A DNA stretch of 17,774 nt from Candidatus Accumulibacter iunctus (GCA_002345025.1 DDUX01000150.1:1-17774), one strand, 5' to 3'; positions 7,848 to 15,253 are shown, counted from the first letter of the stretch. Translations and numbers: made by a program. The notes: generated from the sequence alone by a model not told the origin.

Positions 7848-9026
7848 ATGCTGTATTACCCCCGGGCACAACTGGCCTGCGAGCTGGCAGACGCCTTGCA
7901 AGGCAAAACCCTCTTCAGCGACGCGCCCAACGGCCTCTTTCTGGCCGCACCGCGTCGCACAGGCAAATCCACCTTCTTGCAGGCCGATCTCAAGCCCGAG
8001 CTGGAGCGCAGGCGTGTGGTGGTTGTCTATGTGGACCTGTGGTCCGACCTGCAGCGCGATCCGGCCAGCCTGATGGTAGAAGCCGTGGGCAGGTCCTTGC
8101 ACCAGCATCTGGGCCTGGTGGCCAAAGGCGCCCGATCTGCCGGGCTGGACAGCATCACCGTGGGCGGCATCAGCATCGACACCAGCAGGATCGGCAAAGT
8201 CAATGGCACCACCCTGGCCGATGCCCTGCGAGCCCTTGGTGAAGCTGCCAAAAGCCCTGTGGCCCTGGTGATCGACGAAGCCCAGCACGCCTTGACCAGC
8301 GAGGCGGGTGACAGTGCCATGGCCGCGCTCAAGTCGGCACGCGACCAGTTGAACCGGCCGGGCGATATCAAGCTCATGCTCGTGATGTCGGGCTCGGACC
8401 GTGACAAACTGCTGCGCCTGGTCAACACCAACGCCGCGCCGTTTTACGGCTCGCAGATCCAGCGCCTGCCCGAACTGGGGCCCGATTTCATCGCCCACAT
8501 TGCCCACCTCATTGCGCAGCAGCGCCCTGACCTGGGGGCCATCGACCAGGCCAGGCTGCAGGCGGCCTTTGCGCTCTTTGGCCAGCGCCCGCAGTTTTTC
8601 ATTGACGCACTGGGGCAGGCGCTCAGCCCCCTGGCCACCCACGGCACCCGCTTTGAAGACGCCATGCTGGCCCTGGCCCGGCAGCGCCAGCACGGCGACG
8701 AAGCCCAGATGCAGAGCGACTACCTCGCCCTCAAGCCTCTGGAGCAAGCCGTGCTGTGGCGCATGCTGGAGTTGGGCGCCCGCTTTCGGCCCTACGACGC
8801 CGAGGCCCTGAGCTTCTACAACGACAAGACCGGCGACAGGGTGACCGTGGCCAAGGCCCAGAAAGCCCTGGAGGCCCTGCGTGCCCACCAGCCCAGCCTG
8901 GTGTGGAAATCAGCCCGCAGCGAATACACCGTCGAAGACGCCGCCATGCCCCGCTGGTATGCGCAACGCGTGGCGGCAGGCACCTGGCCGCCGGTGGGGC
9001 CGCAACTGGACTGGATCGAGGAATGA
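7848..9026 (+). CDS. Stand-alone P-loop ATPase of unknown function (AAA/archaeal-ATPase-like)
   Basis: The 392-residue protein has a clear Walker A, LAAPRRTGKSTFLQ (residues 32-45), and a Walker B, VALVIDEAQHAL (138-149). A sensor-1-like strand follows, LMLVMSGSDRDKL (176-188). This order is typical of AAA/STAND-related or archaeal-type ATPases that switch between ATP- and ADP-bound states. The C-terminal 120 residues are predicted helical and could be a winged-helix effector or binding region. No nuclease, TM or signal sequence is seen. ATG 7848 is chosen because of its GGAG box; an in-frame ATG at 7809 sits inside the palindrome and lacks a ribosome binding site. The gene lies between hsdR and hsdS and is bracketed by two diverged copies of the hsdR 3' end, so it looks like an inserted cassette. 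I do not recognise a named family, and a defence role is inferred only from location. Confidence 0.85.
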   Translation: MLYYPRAQLACELADALQGKTLFSDAPNGLFLAAPRRTGKSTFLQADLKPELERRRVVVVYVDLWSDLQRDPASLMVEAVGRSLHQHLGLVAKGARSAGLDSITVGGISIDTSRIGKVNGTTLADALRALGEAAKSPVALVIDEAQHALTSEAGDSAMAALKSARDQLNRPGDIKLMLVMSGSDRDKLLRLVNTNAAPFYGSQIQRLPELGPDFIAHIAHLIAQQRPDLGAIDQARLQAAFALFGQRPQFFIDALGQALSPLATHGTRFEDAMLALARQRQHGDEAQMQSDYLALKPLEQAVLWRMLELGARFRPYDAEALSFYNDKTGDRVTVAKAQKALEALRAHQPSLVWKSARSEYTVEDAAMPRWYAQRVAAGTWPPVGPQLDWIEE

Positions 9027-9030
9027 AGGC

Positions 9031-9135
9031 ATGTAGGGCTGGTCGGGGCAGCGTGCAGAAGGCCTGGGGCTTGTTTGGCAAGGAGCTGGACGGGCTGGTG
9101 AATGAAATGAAATGAATGAAGAGTTGGTGCCGTAA
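9031..9135 (+). pseudogene. Remnant of a second hsdR 3' end directly upstream of hsdS
   Basis: The stretch reads as RAGRGSVQKAWGLFGKELDG and then LVNEM. This matches the C-terminus of the upstream HsdR (LAGKGGLQKAWGLFGKELDA, LMDEM) but is clearly diverged. By hand, 9037-9128 aligns with 7694-7780 at roughly four in five bases. The remnant carries one extra 5-base unit (around 9107-9116, the ATGAAATGAATGA stretch), which shifts the frame. In the shifted frame it continues NEELVP and stops with TAA at 9133-9135, overlapping the hsdS start as TAATG. An intact hsdR therefore once ended here and was coupled to hsdS. The upstream boundary comes just after the ATPase stop at 9026. Confidence 0.75.
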
Positions 9136-10715
9136 TGAGCGACTTTAGCGACGAGCCAATACAGAACTACCCTTTTGCCAAGGTATCTCCGCCAACAAAT
9201 TGGGAAAGGGTGACTCTGGCTGAAATTTCCGCCGACGTAAGCCCAGGTTTTGCCAGCGGAAAACATAACGCCGACGGTACCGGTGTCCCACATCTTCGTC
9301 CTATGAATGTGGACCGCGGTGGGCAGATCGATCTGAGCGTCATCAAGTCCGTGGCCGAGAGCAATGGTGTTGAGCTGAGGCCGGGCGATGTCCTTTTCAA
9401 CAATACAAATTCTGCTGAGCTTGTTGGAAAGACCGCAGTTATTTCTCGTCGAGAAGCCGGCTTTGCGTTTTCCAATCACATGACCCGCGTGCGTCCTGAA
9501 AGTCGTGTCGCCCCGGGCTTTGTCGCCAGACAACTTCACTTTCTGTGGATGTCAGGGTATATGAAGCATCGGTGTACTAACCATGTGAATCAGGCGAGCA
9601 TCTCGTCGAAAACCTTGGCGAATACGATTCCTCTTCTCCTGCCGCCGTCTGCGGAACAAACCCGCATCGTCGAAAAGCTTGAAGAACTACTCTCCGACCT
9701 CGATGTCGGCGTGGCCGAGCTCAAGGCTGCGCAGAAGAAGCTCGCGCAATACCGCCAATCGCTGCTGAAAGCCGCCGTCGAAGGCGCGTTCACCGCCGAG
9801 TGGCGAGCCAAGCACACGCCCACCGAGACCGGTGCGCAACTACTGACCCGCATCCTCACCGAACGCCGCGCCCGCTGGGAAGCCAAGCAACTTGCCAAGT
9901 TCAAGGAACAAGGCAAAACCCCGCCCAAAGACTGGCAGAAGAAGTACCCCGAGCCTGTGCAGCCGGACACCACCGACTTGCCGGAATTGCCGGAGGGGTG
10001 GGTTTGGAGTTCAATTGGTCAATGTTTTCATGTTGCCGTTGGGGCGACACCAAGCCGCAAGGAGCCGACTTATTGGAGGGGCTCAATCCCATGGGTAAGC
10101 TCCGGAGAAGTGCGGTTCTCACGCATTACGACCACAAAGGAAATGATCAGTCGGGCCGGGTTGAACAACGGCAGCACGCAGATCAATCCTATTGGCAGTG
10201 TTTTGCTTGGAATGATGGGCGAGGGAAAGACACGAGGTCAGGTCGCCATTCTTGATGTTGAAGCTGCAAACAACCAGAACTGCGCAGCAATATGGTCCAG
10301 CGAAGCGGGGGTGCCGTCTGAGTATCCTTACTTCTGGCTATGGTCGCAGTATGCGGAAACTCGGCGCGGAAGTAGCGGGAACAATCAACCCGCGTTGAAC
10401 AAGTCGATCGTTGAGCGAATCTTGTTTCCATTGGCGCCCTTGGACGAAATGGATGAAATTGTTCGCTTGGTTAATCAGGCGCTCGACGCGATCTCCGAGC
10501 AAGAAATAGCCATCGAAACCTCGCTTAAACAATCCACCGCCCAACGCCAAAACATCCTTCGCGCCGCCTTCGCCGGCCAACTGGTGCCGCAAGACCCGAA
10601 CGACGAACCCGCCAGCGTGCTGCTGGCGCGCATCCGCGCCGAGCGCCTGGTTCGTGCATCATCGCGCAACAACAAGCACTCAGCCGCCCACGCGGAAAGG
10701 AAACCAAAATGCTGA
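9135..10715 (+). CDS. hsdS: Type I restriction-modification specificity subunit S
   Basis: The 526-residue protein sets the DNA recognition sequence of a type I methylase/nuclease. It has the usual two-fold layout. TRD1 occupies about residues 20-175. It is followed by a conserved helical repeat, AEQTRIVEKLEELLSDLD with an AAQKKLAQYRQSLLKAAVEG coiled coil. TRD2 begins at about 290 (LPEGWVWSSIG) and is followed by the second repeat (DEMDEIVRLVNQALDAISEQ, RQNILRAAFAGQLVPQDP). Both TRDs are visibly less GC-rich than the neighbouring genes, as is common for exchanged specificity domains. The ATG overlaps the TAA of the hsdR remnant (TAATG), so initiation was ancestrally coupled. The only purine-rich box, GAAGAG, is about 11 bases away. 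The 3' end overlaps the next gene by 7 bp. The gene appears intact although its partners hsdR and hsdM are broken. Confidence 0.95.
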   Translation: MSDFSDEPIQNYPFAKVSPPTNWERVTLAEISADVSPGFASGKHNADGTGVPHLRPMNVDRGGQIDLSVIKSVAESNGVELRPGDVLFNNTNSAELVGKTAVISRREAGFAFSNHMTRVRPESRVAPGFVARQLHFLWMSGYMKHRCTNHVNQASISSKTLANTIPLLLPPSAEQTRIVEKLEELLSDLDVGVAELKAAQKKLAQYRQSLLKAAVEGAFTAEWRAKHTPTETGAQLLTRILTERRARWEAKQLAKFKEQGKTPPKDWQKKYPEPVQPDTTDLPELPEGWVWSSIGQCFHVAVGATPSRKEPTYWRGSIPWVSSGEVRFSRITTTKEMISRAGLNNGSTQINPIGSVLLGMMGEGKTRGQVAILDVEAANNQNCAAIWSSEAGVPSEYPYFWLWSQYAETRRGSSGNNQPALNKSIVERILFPLAPLDEMDEIVRLVNQALDAISEQEIAIETSLKQSTAQRQNILRAAFAGQLVPQDPNDEPASVLLARIRAERLVRASSRNNKHSAAHAERKPKC

Positions 10716-12103
10716 CTCGCCTGGAAGTCGACGGCTTCAAGACCTTCGAGAACCTCGTCATTGATCTGGCCCCTTTCACGGTGATCGTTGGCAGCAACGC
10801 AGCCGGCAAGAGCAACCTGTTCGATGTCGTTCAGTTGCTGGCAAACCTTGCGACCCGCGATGTGGCAGAAGCGGTCAAGGAGTTGCGCGGCGAGCCACTG
10901 GAGCTTTTCCGCCAGACCGCCGCAGGGCGAGGCAATCAGATTCGCCTGGCCGCCGAAGTGCTCGTCGATCCGGTCGTCCGTGACCCCTGGGGGAGCGAAG
11001 TGAAGCTCAGCCATACCCGCATGCGCTATGAAGTCACTCTGGAACGGAGGACGATCAAGCCGGGAATCGAGCGCATCCAGGTGGCACGCGAGCAACTGCT
11101 TCCGATCATGCGCAAGGATGACCGCTGGACAGAGTTGATGCGGCCTTCCAAGGGATTTCGGACAAGGTACCTCAAATACAATCGCAGCAAAGCGTGGTTG
11201 ACGACCGAAGAGCGGACGGAGGGACTCACGTTCAGCGTCCATCAGGACGGCAAGCAGGGCCGGAATCGGCCGGCCAGTGCGGCCGAAGCGACCGTACTCT
11301 ACAGCATCACCAACGCGGAGTTTCCACACCTGTTCGCCTTGCGGGAGGAAATGCGCTACTGGCGACTGCTGCAACTCGATCCTGCCTTGTTGCGCAAGCC
11401 GGTGCCAGCAACGGCCACCGATGTATTGGCTGCGGACGGTTCAAACCTGGCTGCCGTTCTCGCGCAAGTGAAGGCCGAGACGGCAACAAAGGATCGCCCC
11501 GGTGGCGTTCTCAGCGATATCCTGGCCGAACTGAATAGTCTCATTCCCGGCATTACGGCGCTCGACGCCGATCTGCATGAGGCAAGTCGCGAATACCGCA
11601 TCCAGCTCACCATGCGCGATGGCCTCCCGTTTTCGTCACGCGTGATTTCCGACGGTACGCTGCGTGTGCTGGCGCTGCTGACGCTCCTGCACGATCCGCG
11701 CCATAGGGGACTGATCTGCTTCGAAGAGCCGGAAAATGGCGTCCACCCGGCAAGGATCAAACAACTGACGCAACGCCTGCGGGACATGGTGACCTATCCG
11801 CAAGAATTCTCCGAGGAAGATGAACCGGCGCCGTTGAGCCAGTTGCTGCTCAACAGCCACTCGCCGGTCGTGCTGTCGGCCTTGATCGACAAGGAGTTCA
11901 GTCCGCGGCATGGCTACATCCTCTTCGCCGATACTGCTACCGTCAGCGATCCGGAAAAAAAAGAACAACGCCGGAAGACCCGCTTGCGGCCAGTTCGCGC
12001 AAGGCCACAAATATCCCTTTTCGACAAGGACGATGTTCCGCAAGGCTTCGTATCGGACTGGGAAGTCAGGAACATGCTTGAAACGGTGAGTACGGAGGGC
12101 TGA
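10709..12103 (+). CDS. AAA ATPase (AAA_21/OLD-like), partner of the downstream DUF4276 protein
   Basis: The 464-residue ABC/SMC-type ATPase has Walker A GSNAAGKS (28-35) and an ABC-signature-like SDGTLRVLALLTLL (314-327). Walker B with the catalytic glutamate is LICFEEPENGVHP (335-347), and the switch histidine is in LNSHSPVVLSAL (His384). The order and the central insertion match OLD-type or AAA_21 defence ATPases that lack a fused TOPRIM domain. The N-terminus, LTRLEVDGFKTFENL, is typical of that family. The ATG overlaps the end of hsdS by 7 bp and has an AAAGGA box. The gene is followed after 2 bp by a DUF4276/TOPRIM-like gene. An ATPase and a separate TOPRIM-type protein side by side in a type I RM operon resemble PARIS or split OLD modules. 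That is an architectural comparison, not a demonstrated homology. Confidence 0.92.
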   Translation: MLTRLEVDGFKTFENLVIDLAPFTVIVGSNAAGKSNLFDVVQLLANLATRDVAEAVKELRGEPLELFRQTAAGRGNQIRLAAEVLVDPVVRDPWGSEVKLSHTRMRYEVTLERRTIKPGIERIQVAREQLLPIMRKDDRWTELMRPSKGFRTRYLKYNRSKAWLTTEERTEGLTFSVHQDGKQGRNRPASAAEATVLYSITNAEFPHLFALREEMRYWRLLQLDPALLRKPVPATATDVLAADGSNLAAVLAQVKAETATKDRPGGVLSDILAELNSLIPGITALDADLHEASREYRIQLTMRDGLPFSSRVISDGTLRVLALLTLLHDPRHRGLICFEEPENGVHPARIKQLTQRLRDMVTYPQEFSEEDEPAPLSQLLLNSHSPVVLSALIDKEFSPRHGYILFADTATVSDPEKKEQRRKTRLRPVRARPQISLFDKDDVPQGFVSDWEVRNMLETVSTEG

Positions 12104-12105
12104 GT

Positions 12106-12771
12106 ATGGATTACCTCGGTCTCGCGTTGTATGCGGAGGGTCCCACCGACTACAGCTTCCTGTGTCCGCTGTTGGCGAGACTCTGCGAAGACCTATGCAC
12201 GCGCGACGCTGCGCATCCTGTAGAGGTGAGCGAAGTGCTGCGCCTGGACCACCCGCGCGCGGCAGATGAAGCGTCCCGAGCGGAGCGGATTGTGCTGGCG
12301 GGGAGGGAAGCCAGCGATGCATGGCGCATACTTTTCATTCATGCCGACGGTGCGGGCGACCCTGAAAGCAAGCGCAGGGAGCAGGCTCAGCCAGCAATCG
12401 ACAGACTGTATCAGGAACACGCTGAAACGCGTCTCGGTGTCGCCGTCGTTCCGGTGCGCGAGACCGAAGCGTGGGCCATCGTCGATGGCGATGCCCTGCG
12501 CAGCGTGTTTGGTACCTCAATGACCGACCAGGCACTCGGTCTGCCTTCAACGGCGGGAGTCACGGAAGGGACACCCGATCCGAAAGCATTGCTGAATACG
12601 GCCTTCAACGCGACGCATCCCTCAGGGCAGCGTCGACGAAGAGGCGTCTCGCCGATGTTGAATGCCCTCGGCGAACAGGTGTCGCTGCCGCGCTTGCGAG
12701 AGCTTGCGGCCTTTGCCCTGCTTGAGAACGAACTGCGCCAGGCGCTGCGACGACTGTCGATCGTGAAATGA
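12106..12771 (+). CDS. DUF4276 family protein, probable TOPRIM-fold effector
   Basis: The 221-residue protein has the features expected of DUF4276. An N-terminal acidic motif, LALYAEGPTDYSFLCPLLA, carries Glu11. An acidic loop, ILFIHADGAGD, carries Asp81 and Asp85. The family-typical VPVRETEAWAIVD follows at about residues 115-127. Glu11 plus the DxxxD loop resemble the metal-binding set of TOPRIM domains as found in OLD-family nucleases and AriB of PARIS, so nuclease activity is plausible but unproven. A GGAGG box lies 7 bases before the ATG. The gene starts 2 bp after the AAA ATPase gene and its TGA overlaps the hsdM ATG (ATGA), so all three are translationally linked. No membrane segment or signal peptide is seen. 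Confidence 0.88.
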   Translation: MDYLGLALYAEGPTDYSFLCPLLARLCEDLCTRDAAHPVEVSEVLRLDHPRAADEASRAERIVLAGREASDAWRILFIHADGAGDPESKRREQAQPAIDRLYQEHAETRLGVAVVPVRETEAWAIVDGDALRSVFGTSMTDQALGLPSTAGVTEGTPDPKALLNTAFNATHPSGQRRRRGVSPMLNALGEQVSLPRLRELAAFALLENELRQALRRLSIVK

Positions 12772-13663
12772 ATGCCTCTTCCCTTGTCCAGAAGGTCTGG
12801 AACTTCTGCCACACCCTGCGCGACGACGGCGTCGGTTATGGCGACTACCTGGAGCAGCTCACCTACCTGCTGTTCCTGAAGCTGGCGCACGAATACGCAC
12901 AGGAACCGTACAACCGCGACACGCACATCCCCAAGGGCCATGACTGGTCCAGCCTGACGTCCAGGGTCGGCGAGCCGCTGGAGGCGCATTACCTGGCCAC
13001 GCTGCACAGGCTGGGTCAGGAGCCGGGCATGCTGGGTGCCATCTTCTTCAAGGCGCAGAACAAGATCCAGGACCCGGCCAAGCTCTCGCGCCTGGTGCAG
13101 CTGATTGATGCGGAGCGCTGGATCAGCCTCGATGCCGACACCAAGGGCGATCTGTACGAAGGCCTGCTGCAGAAGAACGCCGAAGATACCAAGAGCGGCG
13201 CCGGCCAGTACTTCACGCCGCGCGCGCTGATCGAAGCGATGGTCGCCTGCGTTCGGCCCCTGCCGATGAAGACCATTGCCGATCCGGCCTGCGGCACCGG
13301 CGGTTTCTTCCTAGGCGCCTACAACTGGCTGACTCGCCCCGGCGCCAGGCTGGACAAGCGCCAGAAGGAGTTCCTGCGCGACCGGACCTTTCACGGCAAC
13401 GAGATCGTGCCGAACACCCGCCGCATGTGCCTGATGAACCTCTTTCTGCACAACATCGGAGAGCTCGACGCCGAGCCTTCGGTCGAGCGCTCCGATGCCC
13501 TGATCAGCGAGCCCAGGCGCAAGGTGGACTACGTGCTGGCCAACCCGCCCTTCGGCAAGAAGAGCAGCATGACCATCACCAACGAAGAGGGTGAGGAAGC
13601 GAGCACCTGGAAGCCGCACTGGCCTCATTCCGGGACGTTGCCGTCGGGCTGCGGGGCAAGTGA
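12768..13663 (+). pseudogene. hsdM: Type I restriction-modification methyltransferase subunit M, internal segment deleted
   Basis: The reading frame starts like a normal HsdM (SLVQKVWNFCHTLRDDGVGY, then YLLFLKLAHE). It carries AdoMet motif I DPACGTGGF (172-180) and the catalytic motif IV NPPFG (259-263), as in N6-adenine methylases. Authentic sequence ends at NEEGEE (Glu277, base 13598). At that point the other frame reads EHLEAALASFRDVAVGLRGK and TGA at 13661-13663. This looks like the usual HsdM C-terminus, so the middle and rear of the gene (about 200 residues against a usual length near 500) appear to be missing. The original frame runs on with unrelated residues to TGA 13740-13742. The start overlaps the DUF4276 stop. 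The product should lack methylase activity. Identification of the tail rests on a short, remembered match and is less sure than the N-terminal part. Confidence 0.83.
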
Positions 13664-13910
13664 TCGTCGACGCTGGCGGACTGTCGGGTGTCTGCTGGGG
13701 TCGGGCGGCAAGCAGTCGGTGATGGACGCGGCCGCGAAGTGAAGCTGATCGACATCAGCGCGTCGTCGTCGTCGCACGCGACATCCATCATGGTGCTCGC
13801 GACCGGCGGGCGCCCCAGCGTGGTGCGTTCGGGTCGGCGAAGCGCCCGCGTTTCGGCGCGAGATGACGACGAGCCTCCGTTTTCAGGGCGCCTTGCCTAC
13901 CTGGATCAAT
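13664..13910 (+). other. Gap between the RM island and the urt operon, no gene recognised
   Basis: None of the six frames gives a recognisable protein; the longest open frame (13688-13921) is low-complexity and arginine/serine-rich. Visible structure includes a CGT-rich run around 13760-13775. An inverted repeat pairs GCGGGCGC (13806-13813) with GCGCCCGC (13842-13849) across 28 bases. Two TGGTGC half-sites lie at 13791-13796 and 13821-13826. The second is preceded by a GCGCC, forming a loose NtrC-like dyad about 110 bp upstream of the predicted urtA start. The spacing differs from the usual NtrC site, so it is only a candidate enhancer. No T-tract follows the repeat, so a terminator is not supported. 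Confidence 0.4.
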
Positions 13911-13927
13911 CTGGCACGTAGCTTGCT
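13911..13927 (+). promoter_or_regulatory. Sigma-54 (-24/-12) promoter of the urt operon
   Basis: CTGGCACGTAGCTTGCT matches the RpoN consensus TGGCACG-N4-TTGCW at every defined base, with exactly 10 bases between the invariant GG and GC. Transcription would start near 13938, 47 bases before the urtA ATG. Sigma-54 promoters need an AAA+ activator, and for urea uptake the usual one is NtrC under nitrogen limitation. The promoter is directly seen, while the activator is inferred. Confidence 0.92.
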
Positions 13928-13933
13928 TTGTCC

Positions 13934-13977
13934 CTCCTCGAGGAAGATTTCTTCCCGATTCCACAACACTCGAGGAG
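13934..13977 (+). repeat. Inverted repeat in the urtA leader covering the ribosome binding site
   Basis: CTCCTCGAG (13934-13942) is the perfect complement of CTCGAGGAG (13969-13977), and the latter contains the GAGGAG ribosome binding site of urtA. A full RNA hairpin would hide the ribosome binding site. However, the start predicted from the sigma-54 box lies at about 13938, inside the left arm, leaving only about five pairs in the transcript. It could instead be a DNA operator or matter only for a longer transcript. Confidence 0.5.
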
Positions 13978-13984
13978 CTGACAG

Positions 13985-15253
13985 ATGGTACGTCGCAATT
14001 TCATGAAAACGATCTCGGCGGTCGCGGTGACCGCTGCTTTCGGGCTCAATTCGTTCGCCGCACTGGCCGCCGAGACGATCAAGGTCGGTGTCCTGCATTC
14101 GCTTTCGGGAACCATGGCGATTTCAGAGACGGCGCTCAAGGAGACCGTCCTGATGGCGATCGACGAGATCAACAGCAAGGGTGGCGTCCTCGGCAGGAAG
14201 CTCGAGCCGGTGGTCGTCGATCCGGCGTCGAACTGGCCGCTGTTCGCCGAGAAGGCGCGCCAGTTGCTGAGCAAGGACAAGGTGGCGGTCGTCTTCGGCT
14301 GCTGGACCTCGGTGTCGCGCAAGTCGGTCCTGCCGGTGTTCAAGGAGCTCAACGGCCTGCTCTTCTATCCGGTGCAGTACGAGGGCGAGGAACTCGAGTA
14401 CAACGTCTTCTACACCGGCGCGGCGCCAAACCAGCAGGCGATCCCGGCAGTCGAATACCTGATGAGCAAGGACGGCGGCGAGGCCAAGCGTTTCGTGCTG
14501 CTCGGCACCGACTACGTCTATCCGCGGACGACCAACAAGATCCTGCGCGCCTTCCTGAAGTCGAAGGGCGTCGCCGACGCCGACATCATGGAGGAGTACA
14601 CGCCGTTCGGGCACAGCGATTACCAGACGATCATCGCCAAGATCAAGAAGTTCTCCAGCGAGGGCAAGAAGACGGCGGTCGTTTCGACGATCAACGGCGA
14701 CTCGAACGTACCGTTCTACAAGGAACTCGGCAACGCCGGCATCAAGGCGACCGATGTGCCGGTGGTCGCCTTCTCGGTCGGCGAGGAAGAGCTGCGTGGC
14801 GTCGACACCAAGCCGCTGGTCGGCCACCTGGCGTCGTGGAACTACTTCATGTCGCTTAAGAATCCGCAAAACGAGAAGTTCACCAAGGCGTATCGGGCTT
14901 GGGCCGTCAAGCAGAAGCTGCCGAATGCCGACAAGGCGGTCACCAACGACCCGATGGAAGCGACCTACATCGGCATCAATATGTGGAAGCAGGCGGTCGA
15001 AAAGGCGAAGTCGACCGACGTGGACAAGGTGATCGCGGCGATGGCGGGGCAGAGCTTCAAGGCGCCGTCCGGGTTCACGATCAAGATGGACGAAAGGAAC
15101 CATCACCTGCACAAACCGGTGTTCATCGGCGAGATCAAGGCCGATGGACAGTTCAACGTCGTCTGGAGGACGCCGGGGCCGGTGCGGGCGCAGCCGTGGA
15201 GCCCGTTCATTCCGGGTAACGAGCAGAGGAAGGATCAGCCGGAAGGCAGGTAG
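13985..15253 (+). CDS. urtA: Urea ABC transporter, periplasmic urea-binding protein
   Basis: The 422-residue substrate-binding protein of the branched-chain amino acid/urea family captures urea in the periplasm and delivers it to UrtBC. The N-terminus MVRRNFMKTISAVAVTAAFG has a twin-arginine motif (RRNFMK), a hydrophobic core and a likely cleavage near residues 28-29 (FAALAA before ETIKVG), so Tat export is predicted. The mature part starts KVGVLHSLSGTMAISE and contains AVVFGCWTSVSRKSVLPVFK, LLFYPVQYEGEE, TGAAPNQQA, DYVYPRTTNK and NGDSNVPFYKELG. These distinguish UrtA from amino-acid-binding LivJ/K. A GAGGAG box lies 7 bases before the ATG. It is the first gene of the operon, downstream of the sigma-54 promoter and 93 bp before urtB. 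Confidence 0.97.
   Translation: MVRRNFMKTISAVAVTAAFGLNSFAALAAETIKVGVLHSLSGTMAISETALKETVLMAIDEINSKGGVLGRKLEPVVVDPASNWPLFAEKARQLLSKDKVAVVFGCWTSVSRKSVLPVFKELNGLLFYPVQYEGEELEYNVFYTGAAPNQQAIPAVEYLMSKDGGEAKRFVLLGTDYVYPRTTNKILRAFLKSKGVADADIMEEYTPFGHSDYQTIIAKIKKFSSEGKKTAVVSTINGDSNVPFYKELGNAGIKATDVPVVAFSVGEEELRGVDTKPLVGHLASWNYFMSLKNPQNEKFTKAYRAWAVKQKLPNADKAVTNDPMEATYIGINMWKQAVEKAKSTDVDKVIAAMAGQSFKAPSGFTIKMDERNHHLHKPVFIGEIKADGQFNVVWRTPGPVRAQPWSPFIPGNEQRKDQPEGR

Noticed and set aside
5447..13663. The RM island as an integrated mobile element
   Set aside because: No integrase, transposase, tRNA target or flanking direct repeats at the island ends were found; the only repeats are the internal hsdR tails.
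13810..13826. NtrC enhancer site upstream of the urt promoter
   Set aside because: Only one half (GGTGC) fits; the other half has a mismatch and the centre is 7 rather than 5 bases, so it is mentioned only as a weak candidate.
13806..13849. Inverted repeat GCGGGCGC/GCGCCCGC as a terminator for the RM operon
   Set aside because: The loop is 28 bases and there is no following T-tract, so it does not meet the pattern of an intrinsic terminator.
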